Shown here in pieces: positions 27,752-39,086 of a DNA stretch of 64,000 bases. The stretch's first letter is position 1. Every line of letters starts with the position of its first letter. This stretch comes from an uncultured Acinetobacter sp. (GTDB lineage: Bacteria; Pseudomonadota; Gammaproteobacteria; Pseudomonadales; Moraxellaceae). Both the position numbers and the translations under genes were made by a program. The DNA lies in the NCBI GenBank assembly GCA_913777945.1, contig CAJYTY010000010.1, forward strand, positions 1-64,000, written 5' to 3'. The notes beneath the pieces were generated by a model. That model had not been told where the DNA came from, searched no databases, and was given only the letters and a program-made list of their open reading frames with translations.

Positions 27752-28252
27752 ATGAACTTTCTAAAACGATCAGCGCTGATGATGGCATTTACTTTGGTTG
27801 GGTTTTCAGCAGTACATGCCGAAGAGGTTGCAACTTTACCAACCATTCGTCTTATGGCTGAATCTGAATTACGTGAAGAAGTCGTAGGACCTACTCCATT
27901 TCAAGAAGATAAAAAAGTACGTCAAGCACTTCAGCATCGTATTTATAAAACTCATACTGATATGCAGAATGCAGAAATTCCTGAGAATATTAGTGCAGTT
28001 GAATTTGAACCAAAGGTGCAGTCAGGCTTATCTCAAGTTTCACCTGGGTTACAAGAGTATATTCTAGCGGTGGCTTCAGGTTTTCAATCATCTGATCCAA
28101 CTAATGGTGTATTTAAAATATTAGAGCCACTTAATATAAATCGAAACAATATTGATGGCATTCGTGATGGTTCGATTAAAGTCAATTTGAATGATATTTT
28201 GTTATTACAGCAGCAAATTCAAAATGGTTTAAAAGATTTTAGACAACCGTAG
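27752..28252 (+). CDS. Exported protein of unknown function
   Basis: A 166-residue protein with a signal peptide (MNFLKRSALMMAFTLVGFSA, cut likely after VHA). The mature part is acidic and helical, with LPTIRLMAESELREEVVG at its start and QKNGL-like helical sequence at the end. I recognise no family. The segment PTIRLMAESE is reminiscent of the start of mature TonB-dependent receptors (PTI-motif, TonB-box-like), but no barrel follows. GGAG stands six bases before the ATG at 27752; a TTG 12 bases upstream is less likely. Confidence 0.6.
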   Translation: MNFLKRSALMMAFTLVGFSAVHAEEVATLPTIRLMAESELREEVVGPTPFQEDKKVRQALQHRIYKTHTDMQNAEIPENISAVEFEPKVQSGLSQVSPGLQEYILAVASGFQSSDPTNGVFKILEPLNINRNNIDGIRDGSIKVNLNDILLLQQQIQNGLKDFRQP

Positions 28253-28274
28253 CTTATATCATTGATTAAGATAA

Positions 28275-28304
28275 AAATCCCCGCATATCTAGTGGGGATT
28301 TTTT
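28275..28304. terminator. Bidirectional terminator
   Basis: AAATCCCC and GGGGATTT (28275-28282, 28294-28301) with T runs on both strands, between convergent genes. Its stem sequence is nearly the same as the terminator at 29053. Confidence 0.85.
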
Positions 28305-28307
28305 CTA

Positions 28308-28931
28308 TTATTGTTTGAGATAACGCTCAAAAATACTAGAGAAATCATAATTTTCAATTTGTTTACGGCGTTCAGTAAATTTATTTTCAACTTGAATCGT
28401 CGTCTGTGAAATAATATCGGGGAGGTTTAACAACACTTGTTCTGGTAATTCACGCAGAGAAAACATGTTATTTACAGCTTGTTGAGTAATTACTAGTGAA
28501 TTCATTTGTCGTTCAATTTCTTTACATGCTTCCCCAATACTAAACAGAGCTTTATACAAATCTCGTACTTTTTCGATTTGTGATTTTTCAATATCAATGG
28601 AATAACTTGCTCCACCAAGTTGGAATTTGATTTCGACATCGCGATCAATTGTACCTGCGGTTTCAAGCAACACGCGACTGATCTGATAATGTTTATAAGA
28701 ATAGCGATTTAAAGTGCGTTTTTTGCTGACCGCACTGGTACCATCAAGATGAATAAATGATGTGTTGGTGAAGCAATATTCATCGGTTTTTGCTTTGATC
28801 AAAAAGAAAATTTTTTCATTGTCTTCATGGAAAATATAGTCATCAATATCCGTTTTATCATAATCTTTAGGTTCAATAATTTTACCGATATCGCTTGTTC
28901 CCATTAGATCGGCTGCCATATTTTTAAACAT
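28308..28931 (-). CDS. Bacterial PH-domain protein, YvbH-like
   Basis: A 207-residue protein. The first ~120 residues closely resemble my recollection of Bacillus subtilis YvbH: ADLMGTSDIGKIIEPKDYDK, DDYIFHEDNEKIFFLIKAK, SFIHLDGTSAVSKKRTLNRY and a strand with ISRVLLETAGTIDRDVEIKF. That region is a bacterial pleckstrin-homology domain (bPH_1), and the helical C-terminal half corresponds to the YvbH extension. The function is unknown in all members that I know of. The start at 28931 (MFKNMAADL) matches the family start and has AAGG eight bases before it; an ATG at 28967 lacks a ribosome site. It is isolated between two terminators. Confidence 0.8.
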   Translation of the reverse strand: MFKNMAADLMGTSDIGKIIEPKDYDKTDIDDYIFHEDNEKIFFLIKAKTDEYCFTNTSFIHLDGTSAVSKKRTLNRYSYKHYQISRVLLETAGTIDRDVEIKFQLGGASYSIDIEKSQIEKVRDLYKALFSIGEACKEIERQMNSLVITQQAVNNMFSLRELPEQVLLNLPDIISQTTIQVENKFTERRKQIENYDFSSIFERYLKQ

Positions 28932-29052
28932 TGTTAGAACCTTATTATTTGTTGGAACTGCGATCATAATTTGCTGTGTATTGTTCTGTCTACAGTGGAT
29001 ATTTGTATTTCAAAGATTCGATACAACGATGAAATGAATTTCTATCACATAA

Positions 29053-29079
29053 AAAATCCCCGCGTATAGCGGGGATTTT
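29053..29079 (-). terminator. Terminator of fadBA
   Basis: AAAATCCCCGC (29053-29063) and its complement (29069-29079) form a perfect 11-bp stem with 5-base loop and a T run on the minus strand, 20 bases after the fadA stop. Confidence 0.88.
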
Positions 29080-29098
29080 CTTTTTATCTCAGTGTTGA

Positions 29099-30271
<1,173 letters not shown>

Positions 30272-30283
30272 TCACGTCGCTCC

Positions 30284-32437
30284 TTAACCGTAGAATTTTT
30301 TGTTGTTAGCAGCCATGTCACGCAACATTTGTGGCGCTTCATAAGCCTTACCTAAGTGTGCATATTTGTCGCAAAGCGCAACGTATTCAGCAACACCTGT
30401 TTGGTCGATGTAACGGCATGGACCACCACGGAATGGAGGGAAACCTACACCCATGATCATCGCCATATCTGCTTCAGAAGCAGTTGCAACGATGTTGTCT
30501 TCTAAGCAACGAACTGTTTCGTTACAGAAAGCAAGCATCATACGGTCGATGATTTCTTGGTTGTCAAACTCGCGTTTTTCACCAGTAACGAAAGGCGCAA
30601 TGATTTCGTAAGCTGTTGGATCAACAGTTTTCGCTTTCTTACCTTTCTTATCTAACACGTATTTGTAGAAACCAACGTCATTCTTTTGACCAAGACGTTT
30701 TGCTTCATACATCGCTTCGATCGAACCTTTGTAGTCTGGCTTCATACGGTCAGGGAAACCTTCAGCCATTACTTCTGCGCCATGAACACCTGTATCGATA
30801 CCAACAACATCGATCAAGTATGCAGGACCCATAGGCCAGCCGAATTTCGCCATTACATTATCCACTTGTTGGAAATCCGCGCCATCTTTTACAAGAAGGT
30901 CGAATGCACCAAAGTAAGGGAACAATACACGGTTAACTAAGAAACCAGGGCAGTCGTTGACAACGATTGGTGTTTTACCCATTTTTTGAGCAAGAACAAC
31001 AGTGGTTGCAATCGCTTCATCAGATGTCTTCTCACCACGAATCACTTCAACCAATGGCATCATGTGTACTGGGTTGAAGAAGTGCATACCAACGAAGTTT
31101 TCAGGACGTTGTAATGCTTTCGCCAAACGCGTAATTGAGATTGTAGACGTGTTAGAAGCAATAATCGTGTTTTCACGAACATTTTTCTCTGTGTCTGCAA
31201 GTACCATTTCTTTTACTTTTGGATTTTCAGTCACTGCTTCGATCACGATATCCACTTCTTTAAACTCATCGTAGCTTAAAGTTGGACGGATGCGAGCAAG
31301 TGTTTCACCCATTTGCGCAGGTTTCATTTTCTTGCGTTCAACTTGCTTCGTCAGTAAGCCGTTCGCTTCTTTCATACCAAGTGCAAGTTGTGGGTTACCA
31401 ATGTCTTTCATGATGATTGGTGTGCCTTTGCTTGCCGTTTGGTAAGCAATACCACCACCCATGATACCCGCACCTAATACAGCTGCTTGGTTTACAGGGT
31501 GAGCACCTTTCTCATATTTCTTCGCAGTTTTCTTCACAACTTGGTCATTGATGAATAAACCAATCAATGCGCCAGCTTGTGGAGTAATTGCTGCTTTAGC
31601 AAAACCTTGAGCTTCAGCTTTTAATGCGTCATCACGTGTTAAGCTTGCACCTGCTTGTAATGAATCAAGCAATAATTTTGGCGCAGGGTATTGAGCAGGG
31701 TTTGCTTTTGCAAGTACCGCACCTTTCGCCGTATTGAACGCCATCATTTGTTCAAGTGGGTTTAATTTAATTGCGTCTAATTTTTCTTGACGTTTTGCTT
31801 TCCAGTTCAAACGACCAGCAATGGCTTGTTTTACCAAATCAATCGCAGCTTCTTGAAGTTTGTCAGCAGCAACAACCGCATCTACAGCACCATCTTTCAG
31901 TGCAGCAGCTGGTTTTTTCGGGTTTGCCATTGCCATCCATTCAACGGCATTGTCGATACCGATTAAACGGCTTAAACGTACGCTACCACCAAAACCAGGA
32001 TAGATACCGAGTTTGATTTCTGGTAAGCCAACTTGAGCTTGCTCAGACATGACACGGTAGTCACACACTAAGCACATTTCAAAACCACCACCAAGCGCTG
32101 TTCCATTAATCGCAGCAACTTTAGGGATGTCTAAATCTTCAAAGCTATTGAAGACGTCATGTACAGGCATAAGCCAATCAACAATTGCTTGTTCACCAGC
32201 AGCGAAGTTGTCGCCAAATTCAGTAATATCTGCACCAACGATAAATGTTGATTTACCAGAGGTAACAACTAAGCCTTTAATGTCGTTATTGGCTTTAACC
32301 GCAGCAATTGCTGCTTGGAAGTCTTCGATGGTTGCACGGTTAAATTTATTAACCGACTCACCTTGTAAGTCAAAGCGGAATTCTGCAATTCCGTCCGCAA
32401 GCATTTGGACGGTAATGGCATTGCCAGCGTGGATCAT
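30284..32437 (-). CDS. fadB: Fatty oxidation complex alpha subunit FadB
   Basis: A 717-residue multifunctional enzyme. The N-terminal enoyl-CoA hydratase/isomerase (crotonase) domain holds [18 protein letters not shown] and [15 protein letters not shown]. The 3-hydroxyacyl-CoA dehydrogenase domain has the NAD-binding loop [19 protein letters not shown] near residue 320 and the [11 protein letters not shown] motif. I chose the ATG at 32437 because GGGAG stands seven bases before it and [13 protein letters not shown] is the family start; the frame is open for 23 more codons upstream. It is the first gene of fadBA. Confidence 0.95.
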   Translation of the reverse strand: MIHAGNAITVQMLADGIAEFRFDLQGESVNKFNRATIEDFQAAIAAVKANNDIKGLVVTSGKSTFIVGADITEFGDNFAAGEQAIVDWLMPVHDVFNSFEDLDIPKVAAINGTALGGGFEMCLVCDYRVMSEQAQVGLPEIKLGIYPGFGGSVRLSRLIGIDNAVEWMAMANPKKPAAALKDGAVDAVVAADKLQEAAIDLVKQAIAGRLNWKAKRQEKLDAIKLNPLEQMMAFNTAKGAVLAKANPAQYPAPKLLLDSLQAGASLTRDDALKAEAQGFAKAAITPQAGALIGLFINDQVVKKTAKKYEKGAHPVNQAAVLGAGIMGGGIAYQTASKGTPIIMKDIGNPQLALGMKEANGLLTKQVERKKMKPAQMGETLARIRPTLSYDEFKEVDIVIEAVTENPKVKEMVLADTEKNVRENTIIASNTSTISITRLAKALQRPENFVGMHFFNPVHMMPLVEVIRGEKTSDEAIATTVVLAQKMGKTPIVVNDCPGFLVNRVLFPYFGAFDLLVKDGADFQQVDNVMAKFGWPMGPAYLIDVVGIDTGVHGAEVMAEGFPDRMKPDYKGSIEAMYEAKRLGQKNDVGFYKYVLDKKGKKAKTVDPTAYEIIAPFVTGEKREFDNQEIIDRMMLAFCNETVRCLEDNIVATASEADMAMIMGVGFPPFRGGPCRYIDQTGVAEYVALCDKYAHLGKAYEAPQMLRDMAANNKKFYG

Positions 32438-33044
32438 GCCTGATCTCCCTTGTTGTGGAGGATTCTGAGTTGATGTCATAAAGCGTGTATGCGTTAGCGC
32501 ACACAAAATGCTTCGCTAATCTTACGATAACTATATCCAAAAAGGACATAACAAGTTGTATCAAGCCGTGACGCTAGGGTCATCTATTCTTTTAAAGAAT
32601 TTATTTCTAAGGCTTGTATAAAAATAGAAAGCTATTTTTTCCTTTAAAAACAGTGAAAAGTTGATTGATTTTAGTCATGTGATTATCGGTTTTAAACGTA
32701 AAAAGTGCATTAAGCAACCCATAAATCATTTTTAAATTCATATATTTTTTATTAGCATATTTAAGCTAATATTTAAGTTAAGTTGATAAAGTTATGGCTT
32801 ATTTATTGCTTTATTATAGATGTAGAGAAAGCAATATTTTGTTGTTAACTCTTTGTTGAAAAAGGATTTTGAAAGATTTTTTTTGTTTTTGAAATGAGAC
32901 ATGGTTTGATTTTATGACAAAAAATGTTAGTTATAGCTATTTTTAGGGTTTATGTGAAAACGAATAGAAAATAATTATTTGTTGATGATGTGGTTGGGAA
33001 GCTGAATAAAAAAACAAACCTGTTTAGGGAAGGATGGGTAAAAG
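32438..33044. other. 607-base AT-rich spacer between fadB and the cyclase gene
   Basis: No gene can be supported. This divergent promoter region holds a near-palindrome around 32485-32504 (12 of 20 symmetric), an AAAAATAG-AAAG-CTATTTTT hairpin (32620-32639), a TTAGC/GCTAA repeat near 32754-32770, and many A/T runs. The length suggests room for complex regulation of fadBA or of the diguanylate cyclase. I could not pick a convincing -35/-10 pair for either. Confidence 0.5.
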
Positions 33045-34109
33045 ATGAAACCAACAGACCAAACATTGATGAAACAAATGCATATTTCGATTGAAGAAAT
33101 TGAATATCGACGATCTTTGCTTAGTTTAAGTCATCAAGAATTACAGCAGTTGGTTGACTTAGGGGAACAAATTGATCTTGAGTATCTACTTGACCAAGTT
33201 GTGATTACCTTTTATCAACAGCAAACCTCGATTTCTGAGATTGCTTCACTGATTGGCGATATAGACACTTTATCTCGGTTACAACATGCACAACGCCAAT
33301 ACTTGGTAGAACTTTTTTCTGGTAATTATGATGCCAATTATGTCAATAACCGATTGAGAATCGGTTTAGTGCATAAAAGAATTGGCGTCGAACCCAAATT
33401 ATATTTATCCGCCGTCTATCATCTCAAAACCATGCTGGTATCGATGATTCAACAACAGTTAGGCGATACAGAGAATTTTCATCAAATACGTTCTACTTTA
33501 GAAAAGTTATTTATGTTTGATATTTCGCTGGTTGTAGAAACCTATGTATGGAGTTTGGTCAGTGAGTTGAAGGCATCTAAAGAAAAAATTGAGCAATATG
33601 CGTCTGTATTAGAAGATCGTGCTCAGCAAATGGAAGCTTTATCTCAAACTGATCCGCTCACAGGACTATTAAATGTGAGACATTTAAATCGTATTTTAAA
33701 TTCGACAATTTATGCAGCTGAACGAAGTTTAGAACCTGTTACAGTCGTATTTATCGACATCAATGATTTTAAAATGATCAATGATAATTTTGGACATTCT
33801 AAAGGTGATCAAATCTTAAAAGTTGTAGCGGATGCGATTCGATTCGTTGCACGTTTGGATGATCATTGTTTTAGATGTGGTGGAGATGAGTTTTGTATTG
33901 TATTTCCGCGTTGTACTGAAGCACAGGCACTTGAAAGTTTCGTTCCGAGGTTACTACAGTATGTTTATCAAATTGAGCCGAGTATTACTTTGAGTATCGG
34001 TGTAAAACAAACAGATCATGTTGATGGTTACTTAGATGCATCTACTTTGATTCATGAAGCTGATGCAAAAATGTATTTGGTCAAAAAACAGCAAAAAATA
34101 AAAAAATAA
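33045..34109 (+). CDS. Globin-coupled sensor diguanylate cyclase
   Basis: A 354-residue soluble protein that makes c-di-GMP from two GTP. The N-terminal ~160 residues look like a protoglobin sensor; the proximal haem histidine is His110 in RIGLVHKRIGVEPKLYL, the typical globin-coupled-sensor motif. A linking helix (about 175-200) leads to the GGDEF domain, starting DPLTGLLNVRHL. The active-site motif GGDEF is intact at 279-283. The inhibitory site RLDD (270-273) stands five residues before it, so product inhibition is expected. E. coli DosC is the best known relative and senses oxygen. The position alone does not reveal its target. Confidence 0.88.
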   Translation: MKPTDQTLMKQMHISIEEIEYRRSLLSLSHQELQQLVDLGEQIDLEYLLDQVVITFYQQQTSISEIASLIGDIDTLSRLQHAQRQYLVELFSGNYDANYVNNRLRIGLVHKRIGVEPKLYLSAVYHLKTMLVSMIQQQLGDTENFHQIRSTLEKLFMFDISLVVETYVWSLVSELKASKEKIEQYASVLEDRAQQMEALSQTDPLTGLLNVRHLNRILNSTIYAAERSLEPVTVVFIDINDFKMINDNFGHSKGDQILKVVADAIRFVARLDDHCFRCGGDEFCIVFPRCTEAQALESFVPRLLQYVYQIEPSITLSIGVKQTDHVDGYLDASTLIHEADAKMYLVKKQQKIKK

Positions 34110-34225
34110 CAATTTTCATTGGAAGATTAATTTTTATATCTGCATGATATTTATTGTTTATTTTATCTAATGAATTAAGTGGAACAAATTGTTGAACCAA
34201 AATTGGCTAGAAATTAAAAAAGACA

Positions 34226-35182
34226 ATGATAAAATTCCGAGATTCATTTTTTTGGTCGATTTTTTCAATGGTTAAATGGATCATTTTAGCGATTTTTATT
34301 ATTTCAGCTTTGTATATTCAACGACGCGGTAAAGTAAAGCATTCGTTTTATCGTCAATTTTTCGATCATTCAACGATTCTTGCGCCTATAAACTTTTTAA
34401 TGTACATGTTTTCTAAAGTACCGAATCAACCTTATATTGATACGCAGTATTTTAAAGATTTAAAAGTTTTAGATGAAAATTGGGAAATGATTCGAGACGA
34501 AGCCAAAGCTTTATATGACAAAGGTGGGATTAAAGCTTCAAGTAGTTATGATGACCTCGGTTTCAATTCCTTCTTTAAAACAGGTTGGAAACGTTTCTAT
34601 TTGAAATGGTACGACTCGGCACATCCATCTGCTGCTGAACTTTGCCCAAAAACAACCGCATTATTAAAAACCCTCCCAACAATTAAAGCTGCGATGTTTA
34701 CTGAGTTGGCACCAGATAGCCGTTTAGTTCGCCATCGTGATCCTTATGCGGGTTCATTGCGTTACCATTTAGGTCTTATTACACCAAATGATGATCGCTG
34801 TTTTATTGATGTTGATGGTCAGCGCTATTCGTGGCGCGATGGTGAAAGTGTAGTGTTTGATGAAACCTATATCCATTATGCGGAAAACACCACTGAACAG
34901 AACCGTATTATCTTTTTCGCTGATGTAGAACGCCCATTAAAAACCCGTTTTATGGAAAAGTTTAATCATTGGTTTGGTAAAAGTGTCATGACGGCAGCCA
35001 GTTCACCCAATGAAGCGGGTGATCAAACTGGTGGGTTGAATAAGCTTTTTGGATATGTTTATCAATTCCGTTTAAAAGCCAAAGCTTTAAAAGCAAGCAA
35101 TCGTGGTTTATATTATTTTTTGAAATGGTTCATCATGTTAGGGCTATTTTTCTTAATTTTTATTCGACCTTATGTATTTTAA
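34226..35182 (+). CDS. lpxO: LpxO-type lipid A hydroxylase (aspartyl/asparaginyl beta-hydroxylase family)
   Basis: A 318-residue iron/2-oxoglutarate dioxygenase anchored in the inner membrane by segments at about 16-31 and 300-317. The iron ligands are His170, Asp172 (LVRHRDPY) and His217 (ETYIHYAENTT); Arg226 in EQNRIIFF probably binds 2-oxoglutarate. LpxO adds a 2-hydroxyl to an acyl chain of lipid A, and Acinetobacter is known to do this. WKRFYLKWYD and GLITPNDDRCFIDVDGQRYSW fit the family. An in-frame ATG at 34268 (MVKWIIL) is an alternative start; neither has a strong ribosome site. A terminator follows. Confidence 0.87.
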   Translation: MIKFRDSFFWSIFSMVKWIILAIFIISALYIQRRGKVKHSFYRQFFDHSTILAPINFLMYMFSKVPNQPYIDTQYFKDLKVLDENWEMIRDEAKALYDKGGIKASSSYDDLGFNSFFKTGWKRFYLKWYDSAHPSAAELCPKTTALLKTLPTIKAAMFTELAPDSRLVRHRDPYAGSLRYHLGLITPNDDRCFIDVDGQRYSWRDGESVVFDETYIHYAENTTEQNRIIFFADVERPLKTRFMEKFNHWFGKSVMTAASSPNEAGDQTGGLNKLFGYVYQFRLKAKALKASNRGLYYFLKWFIMLGLFFLIFIRPYVF

Positions 35183-35196
35183 GTCTGAATGAGATC

Positions 35197-35219
35197 AACG
35201 CCCGAACGGGCGTTTTTTT
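35197..35219 (+). terminator. Intrinsic terminator after lpxO
   Basis: AACGCCC-GAAC-GGGCGTT followed by a run of seven T, 15 bases after the stop. Confidence 0.9.
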
Positions 35220-35318
35220 ATAACGATGATTTGGTTATTTATTTGTTTATTAATATTGTATCAAATGGTCTAAATTGAGCATAATTTGCAGGCATTTTAT
35301 TAAAATTGAGAAACCATA

Positions 35319-36185
35319 ATGAAAAAATTTTTACTGATTAATTTAAGCCTTTTAAGTTTAGTGGCTTGTAGTGATGAAAATAATGATATCTATGGAAAGG
35401 TTGACCCAAAGAATAAAGCTTTTTACAGTTATGATTTTGCAGCGGCAAATACATCAAACAAACTAACAAAGAAATTATACCAAGTAGATAAAAATAATGA
35501 TCTTTTAATTCGTTATACTGAAACACCGAAATTGCAAACAGAAGCGCTTCGAAACTTTATAACGAGCAATGGTATATCCACTATATTACCACCTCAAAAT
35601 ACTACGGGTGCTTATATGGTCGGTCGTAAAGCGATATTCAATGACACTGTTTTAGAATATGAGCCTTATAATTTAGAGCAAAGGACAACATTTAAACTCA
35701 CCTATCAACTTAAAAAAATTGATTTGTCTGGCTTAAACGTCTCTGATTATATCAGCTATTTTTTGACTCAAGCAAAAGCTTCATCGTTCATCAGCGATGT
35801 AACATTAGATATTATTAAAGGAATATTGTTTGCCAGTCAGGATAAATTCCCAGCAGGTGCAACATGTTGGCAAAAACAAGTTCAGTTGAGTACTCAAGAT
35901 TATATTGAATCTTATCCAACCCAAAATCTGTCACATGTAAGTGTAGGAAGTAATATTATCCGCCAAGATATTTGGCAAAATGCAGCTTGGACTGCATTTC
36001 AACCTAATAATGAGTTTAATTTAGCAGATACACGCATTCGTCATCAGTCTCGTGAATATTGGGGTTTTTACCATACAACTAGAGAAATTAATCAAATCAC
36101 TCCAACAAATGAACTAGCCTGTGATTTCTTTAATGAGTCTGCATTTAATAGCGCTAATAACGTATTGAGTCGAGTTTTTAAATAA
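35319..36185 (+). CDS. Lipoprotein of unknown function
   Basis: A 288-residue protein with a short signal peptide ending in the lipobox LVAC (MKKFLLINLSLLSLVACSDE), so a lipoprotein. The mature part is mixed, with many Asn, Thr and aromatic residues: YEPYNLEQRTTFKLTY, then ATCWQKQVQLSTQDYIESYP. I recognise no family. Two further cysteines (ATCWQ and LACDF) may form a disulfide in the periplasm. It is a single gene with no clear partner. Confidence 0.65.
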   Translation: MKKFLLINLSLLSLVACSDENNDIYGKVDPKNKAFYSYDFAAANTSNKLTKKLYQVDKNNDLLIRYTETPKLQTEALRNFITSNGISTILPPQNTTGAYMVGRKAIFNDTVLEYEPYNLEQRTTFKLTYQLKKIDLSGLNVSDYISYFLTQAKASSFISDVTLDIIKGILFASQDKFPAGATCWQKQVQLSTQDYIESYPTQNLSHVSVGSNIIRQDIWQNAAWTAFQPNNEFNLADTRIRHQSREYWGFYHTTREINQITPTNELACDFFNESAFNSANNVLSRVFK

Positions 36186-36291
36186 TTGGTGTCATTTGAG
36201 TAATTGAATTGATGCATTTTGGCTCAATTGACTTGAAATTGATTTATGCAGACTACATCATCAAAAGCATTACTGATGATGAAAGTCTGCT

Positions 36292-38091
36292 GTGAATCCA
36301 AACGCGCGTGAACATATTGAAAAAATATTGACTCATATGACTCAATTGCCTGGTGTTTATAAAATGCTCGGCAAAGATGGAGAGTTACTGTATGTCGGAA
36401 AAGCCAAAAACTTAAAGAATCGTGTATCCAGCTATTTTGTTAAAACGATTGACCATCCTAAGACACAGGCTTTAGTCGCGCGAATTTATGACATCGAAAG
36501 TTTGGTTGTTCGTTCTGAAACTGAAGCATTATTACTTGAACAAAATCTGATTAAATTACATCGTCCGCCATACAATATTATGTTGCGTGACGATAAGTCG
36601 TATGTGTATATCTTTGTTTCAGCAGATAAACCTTACCCACGTATTGCCAGTGGCCGTGGCAAAGGTAAACATCAAATTGGCAAGTTTTTTGGTCCATATC
36701 CAAGTGCTTATAGTGCTAGAGATACGCTACTTGTATTACAAAAATTATTTAATGTCCGCCAATGTGAAAACAGTTATTTTTCACAACGTAAACGCCCTTG
36801 TTTACAGTATCAGATTAAACGTTGTACAGCGCCTTGTGTCGGTCTGATTAGCCCTCAGGACTATAAGGAAGACGTGGATAATTCAATTCGTTTTTTACAG
36901 GGTGATACCAAAGAACTCAATCAAGAGCTGATTGGAAAAATGGAACAGGCTGCCGAAGCTCTTGAGTTTGAAAAAGCCGTATTTTATCGTGATCGACTCG
37001 CGTTATTACGTGAGGTTCAAGCACAACAAGCAGTATTTAAGATCAAAGGCGAAGCCGATATTTTGGCGATTGCCTATCAAGCTGGTGTGACTTGTGTACA
37101 AATCATGCATGTTCGTAATGGACGTATGCTTGGTGGAAAAAGTTATTTTCCAGATATGTTGGGAGATGATTTGGCGCAAATGCTAAATGATTTTATGGCG
37201 AATTTCTATTTCCAAGTGGCGGATGAAGTGCCATCAGAATTGATTGTAAATGTAGATATTCCCGATCAAAAACAATTAGAAGAAGCATTACAACAAACCT
37301 TCAATAAGAAAGTTCAAATCAAGCATAAAGTGCGAGAGACTCGGGCTGAATGGCTAGAGTTGGCACAAATGAATGTGCAACATGCGATTAAAGGCAAACT
37401 GAGTAATCACTTGGAATTAAACGAGCGCTTTCATCAACTTGAACAAATGGTTGGAAGACCTATTGATCGGATTGAATGCTTTGATATCAGTCATACCATG
37501 GGTGAAGCACCGATTGCTTCTTGTGTAGTCTTTGATCAGGGCGGTGCAAGAAAGCGAGATTATCGTCAGTTTGCGATTCAGGATATTACGGGCGGTGATG
37601 ATTATGCGGCGATGCGCCAAGCATTGATACGCCGTTATAAAAAAAATATGTTACCTGATCTACTCTTGATTGATGGTGGTAAAGGGCAGTTGCATATGGC
37701 GATGGAGGTTATGCAAGAATTAGCGCTTGATGCTTTTATGATTGGTGTCTCTAAAGGTGAGGGACGTAAACCGGGGTTAGAAACGCTACATTTTACCGAT
37801 GGGACTAAGATTCAATTACCCGAAGACCATAAAGCTTTACACCTCATCCAACAAGTGCGAGATGAAGCGCATCGTTTCGCCATTACCAAACATCGAGCTA
37901 AGCGTGATAAACGCCGTAGTAGTTCTGTTTTAGAGGCTATTCCTGGGCTAGGACCAAAACGCCGTCGTGATCTACTCACTCATTTTGGTGGTATACAAGG
38001 TGTTTTAAAAGCGTCAGAAAAAGAGTTGATGCTTGTACCGGGTTTGGGTGAAGTCATGGCGAAAACGATTTATAAAATTTTGCATGAATAA
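36292..38091 (+). CDS. uvrC: Excinuclease ABC subunit C
   Basis: UvrC makes both cuts in nucleotide excision repair after UvrAB finds the lesion. The 599-residue protein has the N-terminal GIY-YIG nuclease ([20 protein letters not shown], then LKNRVSSYF) and a UVR motif near 205-235. The C-terminal RNase H-like nuclease is around [12 protein letters not shown] and [10 protein letters not shown]. The helix-hairpin-helix pair at the end has [17 protein letters not shown]. The start is GTG at 36292. No upstream ATG is in frame, and the ribosome site is weak, so low expression is likely. Confidence 0.96.
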   Translation: MNPNAREHIEKILTHMTQLPGVYKMLGKDGELLYVGKAKNLKNRVSSYFVKTIDHPKTQALVARIYDIESLVVRSETEALLLEQNLIKLHRPPYNIMLRDDKSYVYIFVSADKPYPRIASGRGKGKHQIGKFFGPYPSAYSARDTLLVLQKLFNVRQCENSYFSQRKRPCLQYQIKRCTAPCVGLISPQDYKEDVDNSIRFLQGDTKELNQELIGKMEQAAEALEFEKAVFYRDRLALLREVQAQQAVFKIKGEADILAIAYQAGVTCVQIMHVRNGRMLGGKSYFPDMLGDDLAQMLNDFMANFYFQVADEVPSELIVNVDIPDQKQLEEALQQTFNKKVQIKHKVRETRAEWLELAQMNVQHAIKGKLSNHLELNERFHQLEQMVGRPIDRIECFDISHTMGEAPIASCVVFDQGGARKRDYRQFAIQDITGGDDYAAMRQALIRRYKKNMLPDLLLIDGGKGQLHMAMEVMQELALDAFMIGVSKGEGRKPGLETLHFTDGTKIQLPEDHKALHLIQQVRDEAHRFAITKHRAKRDKRRSSSVLEAIPGLGPKRRRDLLTHFGGIQGVLKASEKELMLVPGLGEVMAKTIYKILHE

Positions 38092-38195
38092 CTTGACCGA
38101 TTGGCTCAATCTCTCAATGACTGATGCGTCAATGATCATTCACAAAAAGATAAAAACATTTAAAGATAAGATGGTTTGACGATTAAGGAAAGATA

Positions 38196-38993
38196 ATGTC
38201 ATTGCTTCCGCTATATCAACAGGTTGAACATCAAGAGTGGATTGATATTCCATTAGGATGGTTACAAGGTCGCACCGTATTTGGCGGTTTAGTTGCAGGA
38301 TTATTAATCCAAAAGGCGCAGAGTGTGGTTCATGATACAACAAAGCAGTTGTTGAGTTGTAATGTGACCTTTGTTGGCCCTGTACAAGAAGGGCAGGCTA
38401 AACTCACGGCGGAGGTGTTGCGAGAGGGTAAATCGGTTACAACCTTAGAAGTGCGGTTATGGCAAGCTGATACTGTACAAAGTATATTAATTGCGAGTTT
38501 TGGTTCTCAGCGTGAATCTCGGATTCATGTGCAAAATCTACCGCAAATTCCTGATTATCCACTGCCGGCACAGTTGGAAAAAACGGCTTATATTGAAGGC
38601 TTAATGCCAGAATGTTTGCAACAGTTTGAACTATGTTGGGCTGAAGGCAATTATCCAATGGCTGGCAGCAAAGTGCCTGACTTTGGCGGATGGTGTCGTT
38701 TTATTCCTCAGTTGCATCCAAATCGCGAAATGAAATTAGCCGATCTATTTGGATTGATGGATGTGTGGCCACCGGGTGTGTTGCCGATGTTTAAAATCCC
38801 TGCACCTGCAAGTTCATTAACATGGCAAATTACCTATTTGCAGCCGATTGCTCATCAAGTACAGGATTGGTTCAAATACAAAGTAGTGACTGAATATGCT
38901 GAACATGGTTATTCAACCGAGTATGCCTATCTTTGGGATGATGAAAATCGACTGATTGCGATACTTAGACAAACAGTTGCCGTTTTTGCCTAG
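38196..38993 (+). CDS. Acyl-CoA thioesterase family protein (TesB-like)
   Basis: A 265-residue double-hotdog protein. The first hotdog has GRTVFGGLVAGLLIQKA and LLSCNVTFVGPVQEGQAK; the second covers about 145-262 and ends with a strand YAYLWDDENRLIAILRQTVA. This is the layout of TesB-type acyl-CoA thioesterases, which hydrolyse acyl-CoA to free acid and CoA. The substrate is not known. AAGGAAAG stands before the ATG. The gene lies between uvrC and pgsA with about 100-base gaps and may be read on its own. Confidence 0.8.
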   Translation: MSLLPLYQQVEHQEWIDIPLGWLQGRTVFGGLVAGLLIQKAQSVVHDTTKQLLSCNVTFVGPVQEGQAKLTAEVLREGKSVTTLEVRLWQADTVQSILIASFGSQRESRIHVQNLPQIPDYPLPAQLEKTAYIEGLMPECLQQFELCWAEGNYPMAGSKVPDFGGWCRFIPQLHPNREMKLADLFGLMDVWPPGVLPMFKIPAPASSLTWQITYLQPIAHQVQDWFKYKVVTEYAEHGYSTEYAYLWDDENRLIAILRQTVAVFA

Positions 38994-39086
38994 TCGACAC
39001 TGCCGTGCATTTCGTATAAAGTTGCTTACACATGGATACAATCTCGGCACATCCTTTGTGCGACATGCATATTTGATGCGAACAAC

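Noticed and set aside
32485..32504. Near-palindrome GTGTATGCGTTAGCGCACAC before fadB as a fatty-acid regulator site
   Set aside because: Only 12 of 20 positions are symmetric and it does not match FadR or PsrA consensus sites known to me.
32438..32506. Longer FadB start 23 codons upstream
   Set aside because: The extension has no ribosome site and is not part of the family start; GGGAG before 32437 decides for the shorter form.
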